A stretch of DNA of 64,000 nucleotides from Skeletonema tropicum (lineage: Eukaryota; Bacillariophyta; Thalassiosirophyceae; Thalassiosirales; Thalassiosiraceae), in NCBI GenBank assembly GCA_037178625.1, contig CM074135.1, forward strand, positions 1,304,001-1,368,000, written 5' to 3'. This document shows positions 21,912 to 33,125 of this stretch, one piece after another; within the stretch, counting starts at the first letter, position 1; every line of letters starts with the position of its first letter. The notes under the pieces were generated by a model, which made no database searches, was not told the DNA's origin, and was given only the letters and a program-made list of their open reading frames with translations. Position numbers and translations under genes: made by a program.

Positions 21912-23767
21912 ATGATGGTTCATATTGTAAAGATCAGCTGGGACGATTCTCTATCCCTCACAGTAGAAGAGATAAATAGAAATGATGATGGCTGCGGAGG
22001 TCATGAAAACAACAGCACAAGCAATGCACTGAAACAAAACTTTGGTGACGCCATCCCATCTTATTTGGAATCAAGAGCTGCAGCACAAAATGCGGTAATT
22101 GTCGAGACGGCCCTTCTACGCAACTCTGAAAGTGTGGCGGGGTTGTATGCATACTCGTTTAGCAACATCTCTCAATCTAGCAGTAAGCTATCCAAACATT
22201 AGAGCTACTCGATTGGCAATGGCATGTGGCCTTCATTCTCAAAGATTCTCTGGCGATGTTTATATAGGTCGGCTGGGTTATGTGGCCAACCAACTAAGGA
22301 ACTTGGACTTGTGCATACATGATATACAAAATGCATGCGAATGCTCTCCAGATCTGCGACAAGAAACTTTGGTTACCTTTACTGATGTCAGTGCTGATGT
22401 TACATTTCCAGAGTGGCTTGAAGATGCAGCGCAAAGTGAACTATCATGATGGTTCATCTCTTGCCGCCCTGGCTAATGCCATGAATCGTGCAGAAATATC
22501 TTCTGATGATGATAGTGATGATGAAACAGATGATGTGTCATCGTCAGGATCCGATGAAAGCACTCCTAGAAGTAGCATGCCAGAGCAAAGAATGCTTACC
22601 AAGATTCCACTGTGCTTGCATTGTAGAGGTCCAGCATCAACTCTATGCTCAGAATGTGAGGCAGTTTATTTCTGTGACGCACCTCGGAAATGTCAGGAGC
22701 TAGCTTGGTCCCATCAATGCCTATGCAAAACTTGGAAGCTTTATGTTGATCATCGGGATGAGCTATCTTCCTTTCCATATTTTTCGGGATGGCAAACGCC
22801 TTTGCTTCAACAAGATTGCTTTACTACTGAGAATACATACGAAGCCTACCTCAAGAAATTAGGCGTTATTGCATCACAGGCAGACACTCCGAAGAAACGG
22901 AATTGGTGGACAACCGAACTTCATGGCTGGGCAGGTGGGGCCAGCACGAGTGCAAAAGACGTTGACATTTTTCATCGCGTATCTTTTGCAGATGGATTTG
23001 CGCTGGACAACATTGAATGGATTCCAAAGGAGAGACAGGTCACAACAGATGATAAAGATGTCAAGTTTGACGAACACGGCCTTCCTATACTGGATTCGTG
23101 GCAAGATTGGTATCAGCTCAGGCAGCTCTCTCCATCAAGCCCTGTTGCACTGCTTGCAACGTTTCCTCTGACGCTTTATTATGCCATTCAACACTATGGA
23201 AGTGTCCCTCTCACTGTCGCCAAAATGCTAGACAGGCCTCTTCGAGTACACGTTGTCGGGATAGAGAAAGAACTAAACTTCATTGATCTTTTTCGAGAGG
23301 TCGGCCACTTACTACCAGAGGAGAGTATTCAGATGAACATGACATGGGTTGTCCGAGAAGATATGTTACCTCAGAATTCAAAAGGAGGGAGGTCTTTATC
23401 GCTGCAGTTGACTTCCAATATGACCTTGACGATTGTTGCTGGTACATATGGAGACAGTCTCGACCCAGATTTTGATCTGAATGGATCTCCCGATATGGTT
23501 GTCGGTTTGAACGCTGGCTTGTATGCGTACGAAAGCTGGCGTCATGTCGTGACCTACCTTCACACTCATCCAAACGTCATCGGGGTCTTCACTGACTACA
23601 ACGAGCACTCTGGCTTGAATTGCGCTAGTTTGGGTGGAAGCAAAGCGAGGAAAAGTCTGACCATGAACCCTTTTCGTCAGCCCAGAGCCATGCCGGTATA
23701 TTGTATGAACTTGCCACAATTTAGTAACGGGTTTATCTACATCTTCAACGAGCAAGAATTAGAGTAG
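21912..23767 (+). CDS. MYND zinc-finger protein
   Basis: A helical N-terminal region (RATRLAMACGLHS) and an acidic linker precede a MYND finger with the order C-x2-C, C-x2-C, F-C, C-Q, W-x2-H, C (around LCLHCRGPASTLCSECEAVY to HQCLC). The C-terminal region has conserved-looking strands (VHVVGIEKELNF, DMVVGLNAGLYAY) seen in uncharacterised MYND proteins. MYND fingers bind Pro-rich peptides. Two +1 changes are needed: one in about 22135-22190 (the GCGGGG run is a candidate) and one at about 22435-22449 beside TCA-TGA-T. The stop (23765-23767) abuts the stop of the next gene. Confidence 0.7.
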
Positions 23768-25660
23768 TTAAGAGTTCCAAGTAAGAGGATTCGACAGAAA
23801 CAGTAATCGCTCATCTCCCATTAATTTCCGCACTAGTCTCGCACAATATGCTGTTCCTTCTCTGGGTTTCACTGTAGCAGGAAGTGTTGCATAAAGCTCG
23901 AAGAATTTTCCATTTAAGCCGACGTATAGCCATTCATTGTCTTCTTGTAAATATGTCACCCCGTGCACATTCGGTGGTGATTCAAGCAAACTTTGCATTG
24001 GACAATCGTTGCTGATGTTTCCCATGATGTTGCTACTATCATGTTGTACTTGAAACATATCCAGGGCATCGTAACAAGTTTCCACGGACGATGAGCCAAG
24101 TCGGAGACGTAGAGAAAGACGCTGATAAATATCCCACACCTTGCGTTGAGATCGGGTATCTATGAAGGGGAATGAGAGAGGCGGTCCAAAACACTGCGTC
24201 AACATTCCCTCGGTGGATGTGCCACTGCTACCCTGGACATAAATGTCGCATCGAAAGGTAAAATGCACTGCCGAGGCCAACTCAAGATACTGCCTCATGA
24301 TATCTTCTTGCTGTCTGGGCAGTGAAGCGATCTTCACTGCAGTTATAAACGGACTATCTTGAGTTGTATCTTTTTCGTCCACTGCCTTTGACTTCGGCCT
24401 CACATAATTAGTCATGGAAAGTTGTCGTGCCCCTATTCCCGGTCTTGTTGCGCTAATACGAGAGAGAATACTACCTCGTCTTTCACTGTCATCATCGCTT
24501 CCATCACTGTAAGAGTCAGTGTCATCTTGAATATCACCCCAGTTAATGGCCGAGTTCTTGTCGTCTCTTGTCGAAGATGTAGATGTTGACAAGGAGGTTC
24601 TGGCGATGCTAAGAGGAGGCAAACCCAGACTAGTTCTAACCGCATCTGAAGCAGAGTGAAACACTTTGAACTGTTCCGTGCTGTTGTTCCCGCTGATCAA
24701 TACAATACTAAGACCAGTGTTCACCGGATCCAAGCAGCTCGTGTATGCGTAGAGGAAGCCAGATGAGTCAAATCGGGGAAGGCAAATTGGAAACCAGACT
24801 TCATTTGTCAACAGCCCAGGTTGTTTCCCAACAAATGTCAGTATAAGATGTAAATCAGAAGTGTGCAGCTGGGATGATGGATTGGATGGCTGAACAATCG
24901 TGACTAGCCGTGTTCCAATAACAAGCAGAGCAAATAACGTGTCGTCTCCCCTGCAAGTGTTAATGAGTAATTGAGATGTGCTATCCCGTAGCTCTGGATT
25001 TAAAGGAAAGACGCATTCCACACCCGCTGTCAAAAAAGTGGCAGCCCCTTGACTGTAGGGAACATCCGGTCCATATTGTCTCATTTCTTCTGTATCGGGA
25101 GGATCAAATTGATCTAGTAAATTCGTCAGAGAGGCATCTACATTGGGGTCCATCATGGTCCTTAAATCAAAACTCGGAGACTGCTCAAAAATAGATTGGA
25201 TTTGATCCGTCAAGGTGAAGATCACTTGAGCATAAGCATACTCAAGCTGCAGACGGAGCCAACCTTCACTCTGAGATCCATTCTCCCCGTCCGAAATTGC
25301 CACCAGTGTCAACGCCTTTGTATTCAGGAATACAATCAGCATCTTCCCAGCTCGGATAGATTGTATGTCGCCGAGGGAAGAGTCGACACCGTCAAAGGAT
25401 AAGACATTTGCACGGAGACCCTGCAGCAGACCACACGCAGATGACCATTCGTCTTCATCGCTGCCATGGCGAACATAAATGGGTTTCCCTGCTGAACTTA
25501 AAATGATGATATTTGGACCTCGCTCTTTTGACCTTGTGTCGGTGGTTTCTGTAGACATTTGTGATGAGGCCCTTGAGATGGACGAAGATGTCAACTCACG
25601 TCCACCACGAACATCTTGCCTCCTTGGCGACCTCTTTGATTTGGTTGCTGCTGCTGGCAT
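23768..25660 (-). CDS. MON1: MON1 vacuolar fusion protein (Rab7 GEF subunit)
   Basis: 630 codons in one exon. After a polar N-terminus the first longin domain opens with IIILSSAGKPIYVRHGSDED, the MON1/SAND signature. The middle carries LPRFDSSGFLYAYTSCLDP and a following strand GLSIVLISGN, and the C-terminus ends with a FELYATLP strand and a helical tail. All are typical of MON1. With CCZ1, MON1 forms the exchange factor that activates Rab7 on late endosomes and vacuoles. Length is normal for the family. A Ser/Asp-rich insert lies about residues 350-420. The reading is intact, unlike its neighbours on both sides. Confidence 0.88.
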   Translation of the reverse strand: MPAAATKSKRSPRRQDVRGGRELTSSSISRASSQMSTETTDTRSKERGPNIIILSSAGKPIYVRHGSDEDEWSSACGLLQGLRANVLSFDGVDSSLGDIQSIRAGKMLIVFLNTKALTLVAISDGENGSQSEGWLRLQLEYAYAQVIFTLTDQIQSIFEQSPSFDLRTMMDPNVDASLTNLLDQFDPPDTEEMRQYGPDVPYSQGAATFLTAGVECVFPLNPELRDSTSQLLINTCRGDDTLFALLVIGTRLVTIVQPSNPSSQLHTSDLHLILTFVGKQPGLLTNEVWFPICLPRFDSSGFLYAYTSCLDPVNTGLSIVLISGNNSTEQFKVFHSASDAVRTSLGLPPLSIARTSLSTSTSSTRDDKNSAINWGDIQDDTDSYSDGSDDDSERRGSILSRISATRPGIGARQLSMTNYVRPKSKAVDEKDTTQDSPFITAVKIASLPRQQEDIMRQYLELASAVHFTFRCDIYVQGSSGTSTEGMLTQCFGPPLSFPFIDTRSQRKVWDIYQRLSLRLRLGSSSVETCYDALDMFQVQHDSSNIMGNISNDCPMQSLLESPPNVHGVTYLQEDNEWLYVGLNGKFFELYATLPATVKPREGTAYCARLVRKLMGDERLLFLSNPLTWNS

Positions 25661-25958
25661 GATGCAAAGTCTCTATCAGAGCGATATCATACTTATCATC
25701 TTCACAATACTATTGTTCTGGATCTGGTCCGATCTGGATATTTTTGATTTTTGAAGACAAAAAATCAGAGATGCGTGAATGAAAACGTTGTGACCACCCT
25801 AATGGGACGGAACATTATCGTTGACGTCGCTCGCTGATAAGTAGTAATGCTAGAGATGACAATGAAAATCACTGCCGAGTGAATACGAGGATGGTATTGT
25901 TATGTAACACATATAATCTATTTGCAATATACATCATACGAGCAACAACGACGCCCTC

Positions 25959-27546
25959 ATGTTCATACGGCGATTATCCCAACACCAACATGTGCTGTCG
26001 ATAGGAGTTCGATTATTATCGACCATCGACGAAACCAACTTCTTGTTGCAATCATTCCGTGAAATTTCAGATCGATTCTGTAAATATCTTCGAGAGATAA
26101 GGTTGCAAGGAGTCAGCCTACAACAGAAAATCAGAACAATAAGAGACACAAACGAACATCAGCAGCTAATCTCACCTCAAATCTATGTCGGGCTTACTTA
26201 TCTCTTCCGAATACCTCGCTATCTCAATGGAGAAAAGATCGATGATCAGCAACAAGGAATAGATCCAAAGCAACAATTCATGAGAGTTCTCTTGGACGAG
26301 TACTCGACAGATATGAGTGAAGTGTCATCTACAATAAACGCGATGCAAAATCATCCTACATTTACTGATAAATCAATCAGCCGGCTCCGTGATCTATGTA
26401 CACCACAATATGAACGTACATTTCAATACATTCTTCATTCTGCAGCATGATGATCTAGGGCGTTGCGTTCATTGTGAAATTACGACACGATATCCTAGAT
26501 GTTATATATTACACGAAACTTTTTCAAAGGGCAGAGGAAGAAGACAAGAACGACAAGATGAAATCAGCACAATATTTAAGTAAATTACAGACAGCGGAGC
26601 GAATGCATACAGACAATCCTTACTTCTCTGTTCAGGCCTGGAGTGCTCAATCTTCAACGCATTACCTATGAAGAAACACCTGCTGCGATTATTGAGCAAA
26701 TTGCACTGAAAGAGGCAGTGCACCCTCTACAGAGTTTGAATGACTTGCGCACAAGATTAGGGCCGGGTAGGCGATGTTTTGCCTTCTTCCATCCTGCACT
26801 TCCACACAAGCCACTAGTGTTTGTTCACGTATCACTGCTGCAGCAAATGCCTAAGAGTATGGACGATATACAAGCTGGCTCAGAAAGGATAGTTCAATGG
26901 CATTGATACGGAAGAGGATGCAATCTGTGCCACATTTTATTCGATTACAAATACAGAACGTGGACTTGCGGGCGTTGATCTTGGCAACCACTTGATCAAA
27001 TCTGTGGTAAAGCAATTGAAGCAGGAGTTGCCAAAGCTAGATACATTTTGTACATTGAGTCCCATTCCAAAGTTTAGCAAGTGGTTGCAGGGAAAGATTG
27101 CCATCCAGCAGAGTATTCATGATGCTGCAAGTATCTTTACAAAGGAAGAGATGCATCTGCTGCAGAGTTTATTCTCATCTAGACAACCCAAGTCACCTCT
27201 CGATTCGCTGTTAGAATTGCTCAAAACTCCAAAATGGCATACAGACACAAAAACTGCAGCTCTCCTGAAGCCAATTCTCCTCAAACTTGCTGCCTACTAC
27301 CTTACGATTGACACGCATCACGGTCGTCCCCTCTGTCCGGTGGCAAAGTTCCACATTCGGAATGGGGCTGAAATGTTTCGTTTGAATTACTTGGCTGACA
27401 CGTCATTGAAAGGTATGAGGACCAGCTTTGGGATGATGATTAATTATCATTACCCGTTGGACGAGATAGAGAGCAATCATGCTCGGTATGAGATGACTGG
27501 AGAGGTATCTGTTAGAGACGGCGTCTTGAAATGGCTAGAAGAGTGA
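25959..27546 (+). CDS. Malonyl-CoA decarboxylase with several frame discontinuities
   Basis: Homology is clear throughout: GVAFIVKLRHDIL, PGVLNLQRITYEE, EAVHPLQSLNDLRTRLGPG, RRCFAFFHPALPHKPLVFVHV, TLSPIPKFSKWL (family catalytic Ser) and CPVAKFHIRNGAEMFRLNYLAD (family catalytic His). The enzyme decarboxylates malonyl-CoA to acetyl-CoA and controls fatty-acid oxidation. The first residues (MFIRRLSQHQHVLSIGVRLLS) look like a mitochondrial presequence. The sequence changes frame at about 26440-26460 (net +2, readable as two +1 steps around GCA-TGA-TGA), 26580-26640 (+1) and 26880-26908 (+1). No normal-sized intron explains them. Either a young pseudogene, a faulty consensus, or recoding. Confidence 0.8.
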
Positions 27547-27733
27547 GAACATAGTGGTGTTGATGGTCGAGATGATCATTAGTTGTTTCGACGTCAATTA
27601 ACAGACCTCATGTCTACTCAGCAAGTATGTATTTTAGTTCGGATTGTTGAGTACTTTCTAGGTTATTATTATTAGTTTCGACGTCAATTTCTAATTAAAG
27701 TGAGCTTGCGAGGAAGAAGATACCTTTTCCAAC

Positions 27734-28661
27734 TTAGATTGTCAGAACAGCAATCAAAAGAAGGGTGCCTCCAAATACTATACTACCAATTTTCTGGAGA
27801 GAAGCACTGCTGGGGGCAGGAGTGGAAGCTGGTGGTGCCGCGGTAGGGAAACTGGTAGCAGTAGAAGCTTCGGTAGCAGCAGTAGTCGTGCTAGAGGATG
27901 CTTCTGTGCTATCAGTGGTCGTGCTAGAGGATGCTTCTGTGCTATCAGTGGTCGTGCTAGAGGATGCTTCTGTGCTATCAGTGGTTTTGCTAGAGGGTGC
28001 TTCTGTGCTATCAGTGGTCGTGCTAGAGGATGCTTCTGTGCTATCAGTGGTTTTGCTAGAGGATGCTTCTGTGCTATCAGTGGTCATTGGCGTGCCATCA
28101 GTCATTGGTGTGCCATCAGTGGGTGCTTCTGTTGATGTCGTGGATGAAGAAATGATGTTCGACTCAAAATCAAGAGTAACAAAGCCTCTGCTGGCATGGA
28201 AACCGAGATCATTACTAAAGCCCTTTGCCAACAAGGTAAACGTTTTGTGAAGTAAGCGCAAGACCGTTGCCACTGAGGGGTTGCTTGAATATTGCTACAG
28301 TTCCTCCCTCCTCCTGTACGACAAGATTGCCTGTCAGAGATTGACTTTCAGCTAGGGCAATTGCTGAAGTAATTTTTTGATTGAGCATGTATTGTTGAAC
28401 TGTGTCCGCATCAGGAAGAGCAATGACTGCGTGTGCACCAACCATTTGAAAGACACCCTCGGGCTGTACACCAAATCCAACCCATGATTCAGTATCGCTC
28501 TCAAGCTTGCCACAAAATGCCTGATCGGTCTCTAAGATTCCATACTCGAGGGCAAGACCAGCACCGTCGAGTTCAACTCTCCCAGGGAGTTTATCAGGAC
28601 AGCTTTCTGCTGCTGCCGTTCCAATGATCGTAGAGCATAGGGCGGCTGTGATGAGCTTCAT
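27734..28661 (-). CDS. DOMON-domain surface protein with Ser/Thr repeats and GPI-type tail
   Basis: ATG 28661 starts a signal peptide (MKLITAALCSTIIGTAAA). A DOMON-like domain follows, with FCGKL, SWVGFGVQPEG, MVGAHAVIAL, and closing strand NDLGFHASRGFVTLDF. Next come six 11-residue repeats of the type DSTEASSSTTT (33-bp units, 27885-28082), then a Pro/Ala-rich stretch and a hydrophobic tail (IVFGGTLLLIAVLTI) as in GPI-anchored or membrane-anchored wall proteins. DOMON domains bind haem or sugars. The DOMON strand is interrupted by a +1 change at about 28215-28235, where CTT-TAG-T would be passed by skipping one T. Confidence 0.65.
27885..28082 (-). repeat. 33-bp coding minisatellite, six copies
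   Basis: Six contiguous 33-bp units, differing at a few positions (GTCGTGC versus GTTTTGC, GGATG versus GGGTG). They encode the Ser/Thr/Asp/Glu repeats of the DOMON protein. The unit is a multiple of three, so copy-number change keeps frame. Confidence 0.9.
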
Positions 28662-29875
28662 TATAGTTGCAAGCAATGATGTTGTGAATCAGTATTGTAC
28701 AATCACGGACAGAAGTACAATAGTTAGATATGTGCATGAAAAGTGTGAAGCTTTAGGTTATGTCAGAAATGTAGATCCCTTACTCACAAGTAAAGATGAA
28801 CGAACGACGATACAGGAGACGATGGGACTATTTTTGGGGGAGGTAAAAATTTCATCTCGACCATAATACTAATTCCTACGCACTTTGAAAGCTACATAAT
28901 GGCATTGGCCGCCGTTCGTGGAACTCTACACGAGTGCGTAGAAAATCGGGGGACAAAGTTGAACCCAAAACCAAATCTACGCTGGCATACCTTTTCTCTG
29001 CTCACTTTACACTCTCGACAATTTCGAAGGTGGAAGGCAACTTGATCCCTATCCCATTTAAAAGCTCAGCTTGCAAATGTAACAGCAAAAACACGTGATT
29101 TACTCTACGATATATATATTGGAAAACCTTTCTTCGAGAAGAACTCATTACTGCTTGGCTAATTTCATTAAGATTAAGGAGCTATGTATGAATTTTGGTG
29201 GGTAGCTTTTGTGAAGGTGAAGAGGGGAAGTGTAGTGTTGTGAATGATCGGCAAATAGCTCTACTTCGAGAAAGATGGCTGGTAATTGCAAGTATAAGTC
29301 ACTTCACTGAGTAAACGTATGTACTGGAGTAGAGCTGGCAATAGTCCACTTGTTGTCAACTAAATTGAGGAAGTAGATGTTCCTCGCGAAGGTTCAATTA
29401 AAGATTGTGAGGTTATCAAACTCAATAGTTGTGAAGAGGGTTTTGTTGTTGTTGTGACATGAAAGTTGCGGTAAGAGTTGAGATTGATGAAACTACCGGC
29501 TTCCGGCAAGAAAGAACAGGTTCGAATCCTGCGTAGAGATTCTAAAGACAAAATCAATCGTAGACTAAGAAGGGCACCTTCATGGGTAACTATGCATGTA
29601 CTTCCCAATAGTGCCGATGAGCCCGGCCTCAATGTAGATAAAAACGTGCGCAAGGTTGAATCGAACAACTGCGTCGCTAGACGCCCTAAGGTTTGAAGCC
29701 TCAGCCCACCACCAGGCAGGGTCATGCACACCTTCACTCAAAACCGAATTACGCGGCCTCAATCTAAAATTAAGAACAGGGTTGCAAGCCAGCTACGGTG
29801 AGCTGTGAGCATTGCAGATTTTCTAATCTGAACATTTTACTTTAACATTTTAGTTTTCATTTTCATAGCTGCCAC
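28662..29875. other. 1.2-kb intergenic region without a supported gene
   Basis: Between the DOMON gene start and the eL31 stop. Readings at 28624-28866 and 29360-29737 have no recognisable domain. A GGTTCGAATCC box at 29519-29529 looks like a tRNA T-loop, but no matching acceptor stem or D-arm is found upstream. The density of complex sequence at 29460-29760 hints at an unrecognised RNA or gene fragment. Confidence 0.5.
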
Positions 29876-30217
29876 TTAAGCATCAATGGTCTCAGTTTGA
29901 AGACCCTTGAAAGTGGAAACTTGAACAAGCTCAACAAGAGTGTAAAGCTTCTCGGCGGCATCCTCGTCTTCGTTTCTCTTTCTGCTCAAGCGAACGCGGA
30001 CACGCTTGGGTGGGTTTCTAACACCCTGGGACCAAACGAACTTGTTGACGTCAGTGGAAATACGGACATCCTTGGTTCCCATGGCCTTCTCGGCGAACTT
30101 CTTGATCTCCTTGATGGCCTTGGGTGTCTTAGACTTGAAGGTAGTCTTGTGGGTGCGCTTGGCGAGGTGGATTGTGTAATCCCTGGTGACAAGATCGGGC
30201 TTAGATTTGGGAGCCAT
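29876..30217 (-). CDS. RPL31: 60S ribosomal protein eL31
   Basis: 113 residues in one exon, normal length for eL31. Diagnostic segments: [52 protein letters not shown] and [18 protein letters not shown]. The protein lies near the exit tunnel of the large ribosomal subunit. An in-frame upstream extension to 30334 is open, but ATG 30217 gives the conserved MAPKSKPD start. No frame problem. Confidence 0.95.
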   Translation of the reverse strand: MAPKSKPDLVTRDYTIHLAKRTHKTTFKSKTPKAIKEIKKFAEKAMGTKDVRISTDVNKFVWSQGVRNPPKRVRVRLSRKRNEDEDAAEKLYTLVELVQVSTFKGLQTETIDA

Positions 30218-30855
30218 TTTGAGATATATGTATAAAGTATATAGACTGAGAGATTGAGAGCAGAAATATGCGTGAGCGTGTTGTCGGTTAATAAAAGAGT
30301 TGTGGGGATGTAATGGTACCATCAGCAGCAGCAAGAGGATTCATCGGCCGAAGACGCAATTAGGAAATGGACCGTGAGAAGTGCATTCTTCACAATCCCA
30401 ATTATCCTCCTCATCGTCGGTAGCACAGCATTAAAGTCCCACAATAAAAGATGTAATATCACCCTAAGAGGTGCCGCTGCTGTGGATCTCTCGACATGGT
30501 CATGAGGCAACTCACCAACACAAGTTTGTGAAGATAGGATGTAGGGAAGGCGCAAAAAGAGGGTGAGCTTTGTGGTGCGGCCGTAGAAGAGCCTACGTCG
30601 GAAATTAGTACTAATTGTTTTAGGACATCTTTATTTTAAGATCCCAGTAACATGTAAAAGCTGTAGGAGAAGAGGGGCGGGGAAAAGCGTCGAGATTGGT
30701 ATCTGGATATAATTTGTATCCATTCTGGATACTTTGTCACCGCCAGCGAATTCTTCTCGAATCGGAATTTTAGGCCCAAAACCTCACGAAGTGAACGTGG
30801 TCGTGCCGTTGCCCGTTGCTACCAATCATATAAAATTGACCGTAGTAGCATCACC
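30218..30855. other. Divergent intergenic region
   Basis: About 640 bp between eL31 and the gene starting at 30856. The reverse-strand reading 30322-30555 has no recognisable domain. It should contain the eL31 promoter. Nothing else supportable. Confidence 0.5.
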
Positions 30856-31887
30856 ATGACAGCCCTAAATAGATCAAAAGCTACTGAAACTTCCCCCATA
30901 AATGATGAGACGTCACAGCCTGAACCGTTTGTGCCGTCAGTTTCAGAGGATGAAGCTAAAACACGCTTCACGGCATCAGTGGCTGAAGGTATTGATTTTT
31001 TGATGAACCGTGGGATGGGACGTGATCGTGCTTCACGCGAGCTCCTCAGTATGATTGCCGAGGGATGCTCTCCTGATGAAGAAGAGGTGAGTGAACCACG
31101 TGCTATGATTTTTGTGGTGGTGGTGATAAGTTGGTTTCTGGGATTGGGAAATGGTGTCAAATATATCACTTATCTTCTCTATCCAAATTATTATATAGAG
31201 ATGAAGATGGACGATGGACCGGAGTAGTTCTCTGGCCTGGATACTTGTCATTTCACACTGCCATAATTTGTGCCTCTTTACTCACATTCATTTCAATTAT
31301 TTCCTCCAAACATGAAGATCTTTAAAGTGATGGAAACACGCGGCCTTAGTTTTTATGACGCAACAAGAGTTATGACGGTAGCCGCAGCATTTAATATTGC
31401 CCGTAACAATGGGACGGCAACAGAGTCCATTGACCAATTGACTTCGAGAGTAAACTTCTCCAGGTTGACAATCAGCACTGGGACGAGATCACCCTCGTCT
31501 GTATCCCCCAACAAAAAAGCTTTAAAAATCTCTCGACAAGACTCTGTCGGTTCTTTCTCACCCGTGGCTATTACGAAAAAGAATCAAAGAACACAAGGGA
31601 AATCTGATAAAGCCAGCCGAACTGCCCCAAAAGGGAAGAAGCGTGCGTTGGCCGAAACGACAACATCAACAACCCAAGCTAGGACTGAAGATGCTAACAA
31701 ATCATGTGCTGATAGGGATGTAAAGGAGAAAATGTTGAACGCAAAATTAAAGGATGGCAACAGAGCCAAGTCCCCGGAGGCAAAGCCAAGGACGAAGAGA
31801 GCATCCACCCAACAACTAGACGATTCCCAACCAAAGAAGAGAGTGCGTACAGCACCGGAAGCAGCATCGTGCTCAACAACTGTTTGA
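30856..31887 (+). CDS. Unrecognised protein with two similar helical motifs and a basic tail
   Basis: Exon 1 is 30856-31086. A GTGAGT...AAG intron of 231 nt (31087-31317) joins it in phase 0 to exon 2. Each exon holds a related motif: IDFLMNRGMGRDRASRELLSMIAEG with breaks in exon 1, and FKVMETRGLSFYDATRVMTVAA in exon 2. Both follow M-x-x-R-G then A-x-R, suggesting an internal duplication of a short helical unit. The C-terminal half is Lys/Arg/Ser/Thr-rich with nuclear-localisation-like clusters (KGKKRA, PKKRVR). Probably a nuclear protein; function unknown. The intron is longer than others here, so an extra small exon is possible. Confidence 0.55.
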
Positions 31888-32163
31888 GTCGATTCCGCGC
31901 GGTGTGCACAGCAGTACCCCACACCCTCTGACCGCACGTCGTGTTTGACAGTGTGCGTCGGAAAAGAATTTAGCCATTACTTACGAAAAGGAGCAAATAC
32001 ACCTGAGACAATGTGATGATGTAAAACTAGTAAATCTTATCTGAAATGTATTTCTTTGTTCCCTGTGTACGTGACTTTTCTTTATTCTTTAATTCATAAC
32101 ATTCTTCTAGTTCCAGACAATGAGTCTATTCTTATTCGAACACCATTGCCTCAGCAATACCAT

Positions 32164-32766
32164 TCACGAAATGTACCTCCCGAAACCCACCAAGAAGCGG
32201 GCCACGTAATCCTTCGGGATGGCACGTTTGCCCTTGCTATTGACATTGACCACGATCGGCGAGTCGGCGATCTCATCATTGAACTCACTCTTTACTCCAT
32301 GACAAGTGATCATCACCTTTTTGGGTTCTTTGTCGTCAGTATTGATATGAACAGAGATTGGAAATGCGTCTTCGCTTGGATTCATTGTCCTCCTCTTCTT
32401 TTTCTTCTTGGTGGAGCTTTCGCCGGCATTGCTGTGATTCCCCGTGTCTGTAGAGGGTGTGAGGACGGTCCCAGACGAGATAGACGGAGGAGCTGCCCCG
32501 ATAGATTCAAAGATGCCGATTTGCCTACCACTCCGCTTACGAGATTTTCCTTTCTTATCACTGTTGCTTGCGTTTTCCTTGCCTGATTTGGCTTTTGCTT
32601 TTTTGCCAACGCTGATTTTGCCGTTACTCAATAATTTTCCGTCATTGCTCTCTTCTGAATCGAGGAAGGTGATTTCCTCGGCACTTGCTGAAGGCTTCTT
32701 GCCGTTTCGTGGAGTCAGAATGCCGGCCTCTTCTGGCTCACCGTTGATTTCCATTAGCGTAGGCAT
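32164..32766 (-). CDS. Unrecognised lysine-rich protein
   Basis: 200 residues, one exon, ATG 32766. The N-terminal half is Ser/Lys-rich with several basic clusters (KKAKAKSGKE, KKGKSRKRSGR, KKKKKRR) and is likely nuclear. The C-terminal 70 residues are more ordered, with strands FPISVHINTDD and KKVMITCHGV and a terminal aromatic stretch. No family recognised. The opposite-strand reading at 32056-32586 is its shadow. Confidence 0.55.
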   Translation of the reverse strand: MPTLMEINGEPEEAGILTPRNGKKPSASAEEITFLDSEESNDGKLLSNGKISVGKKAKAKSGKENASNSDKKGKSRKRSGRQIGIFESIGAAPPSISSGTVLTPSTDTGNHSNAGESSTKKKKKRRTMNPSEDAFPISVHINTDDKEPKKVMITCHGVKSEFNDEIADSPIVVNVNSKGKRAIPKDYVARFLVGFGRYIS

Positions 32767-33125
32767 TGTTTCAGTTTGCAGTGTTCGTTGGAGGAGAGTG
32801 AAAGTCTTTTCGTGTTTGTGAAGGAGGTGCTACTTTCCACTAATTCATGGTACGTATGGTACGATACAGTATTAGTACCTCAATGCACGCAGGAGAGAAT
32901 TGACTCTGATTGACGGCTCCAATAAAAAGATAACATGTAAACACAACCCGTTAAAAGGATAGAAATGACAACAATCTATTATAATGTTTGTATGGTTATA
33001 AGTTATCAATTTGTTACAATCTTACTTATGGCATGGGATATCTTGAAGGTGGGACATGAGTGAATCCTCGTCAAGAGTGGTTCAACGTCCTCCTACTTCA
33101 CAAAGTGGGTGGTACAGCAGCGCAC

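Noticed and set aside
27765..28250. Plus-strand reading of 161 codons
   Set aside because: Antisense to the DOMON protein's 33-bp repeats; open only because the repeat has no stop on that strand.
29475..29545. tRNA-like T-loop GGTTCGAATCC
   Set aside because: The T-stem has a mismatch and no acceptor or D-arm partner is present at the right distance on either side.
30322..30555. Reverse-strand reading of 77 codons upstream of eL31
   Set aside because: No domain or homology; it lies where the eL31 promoter is expected.
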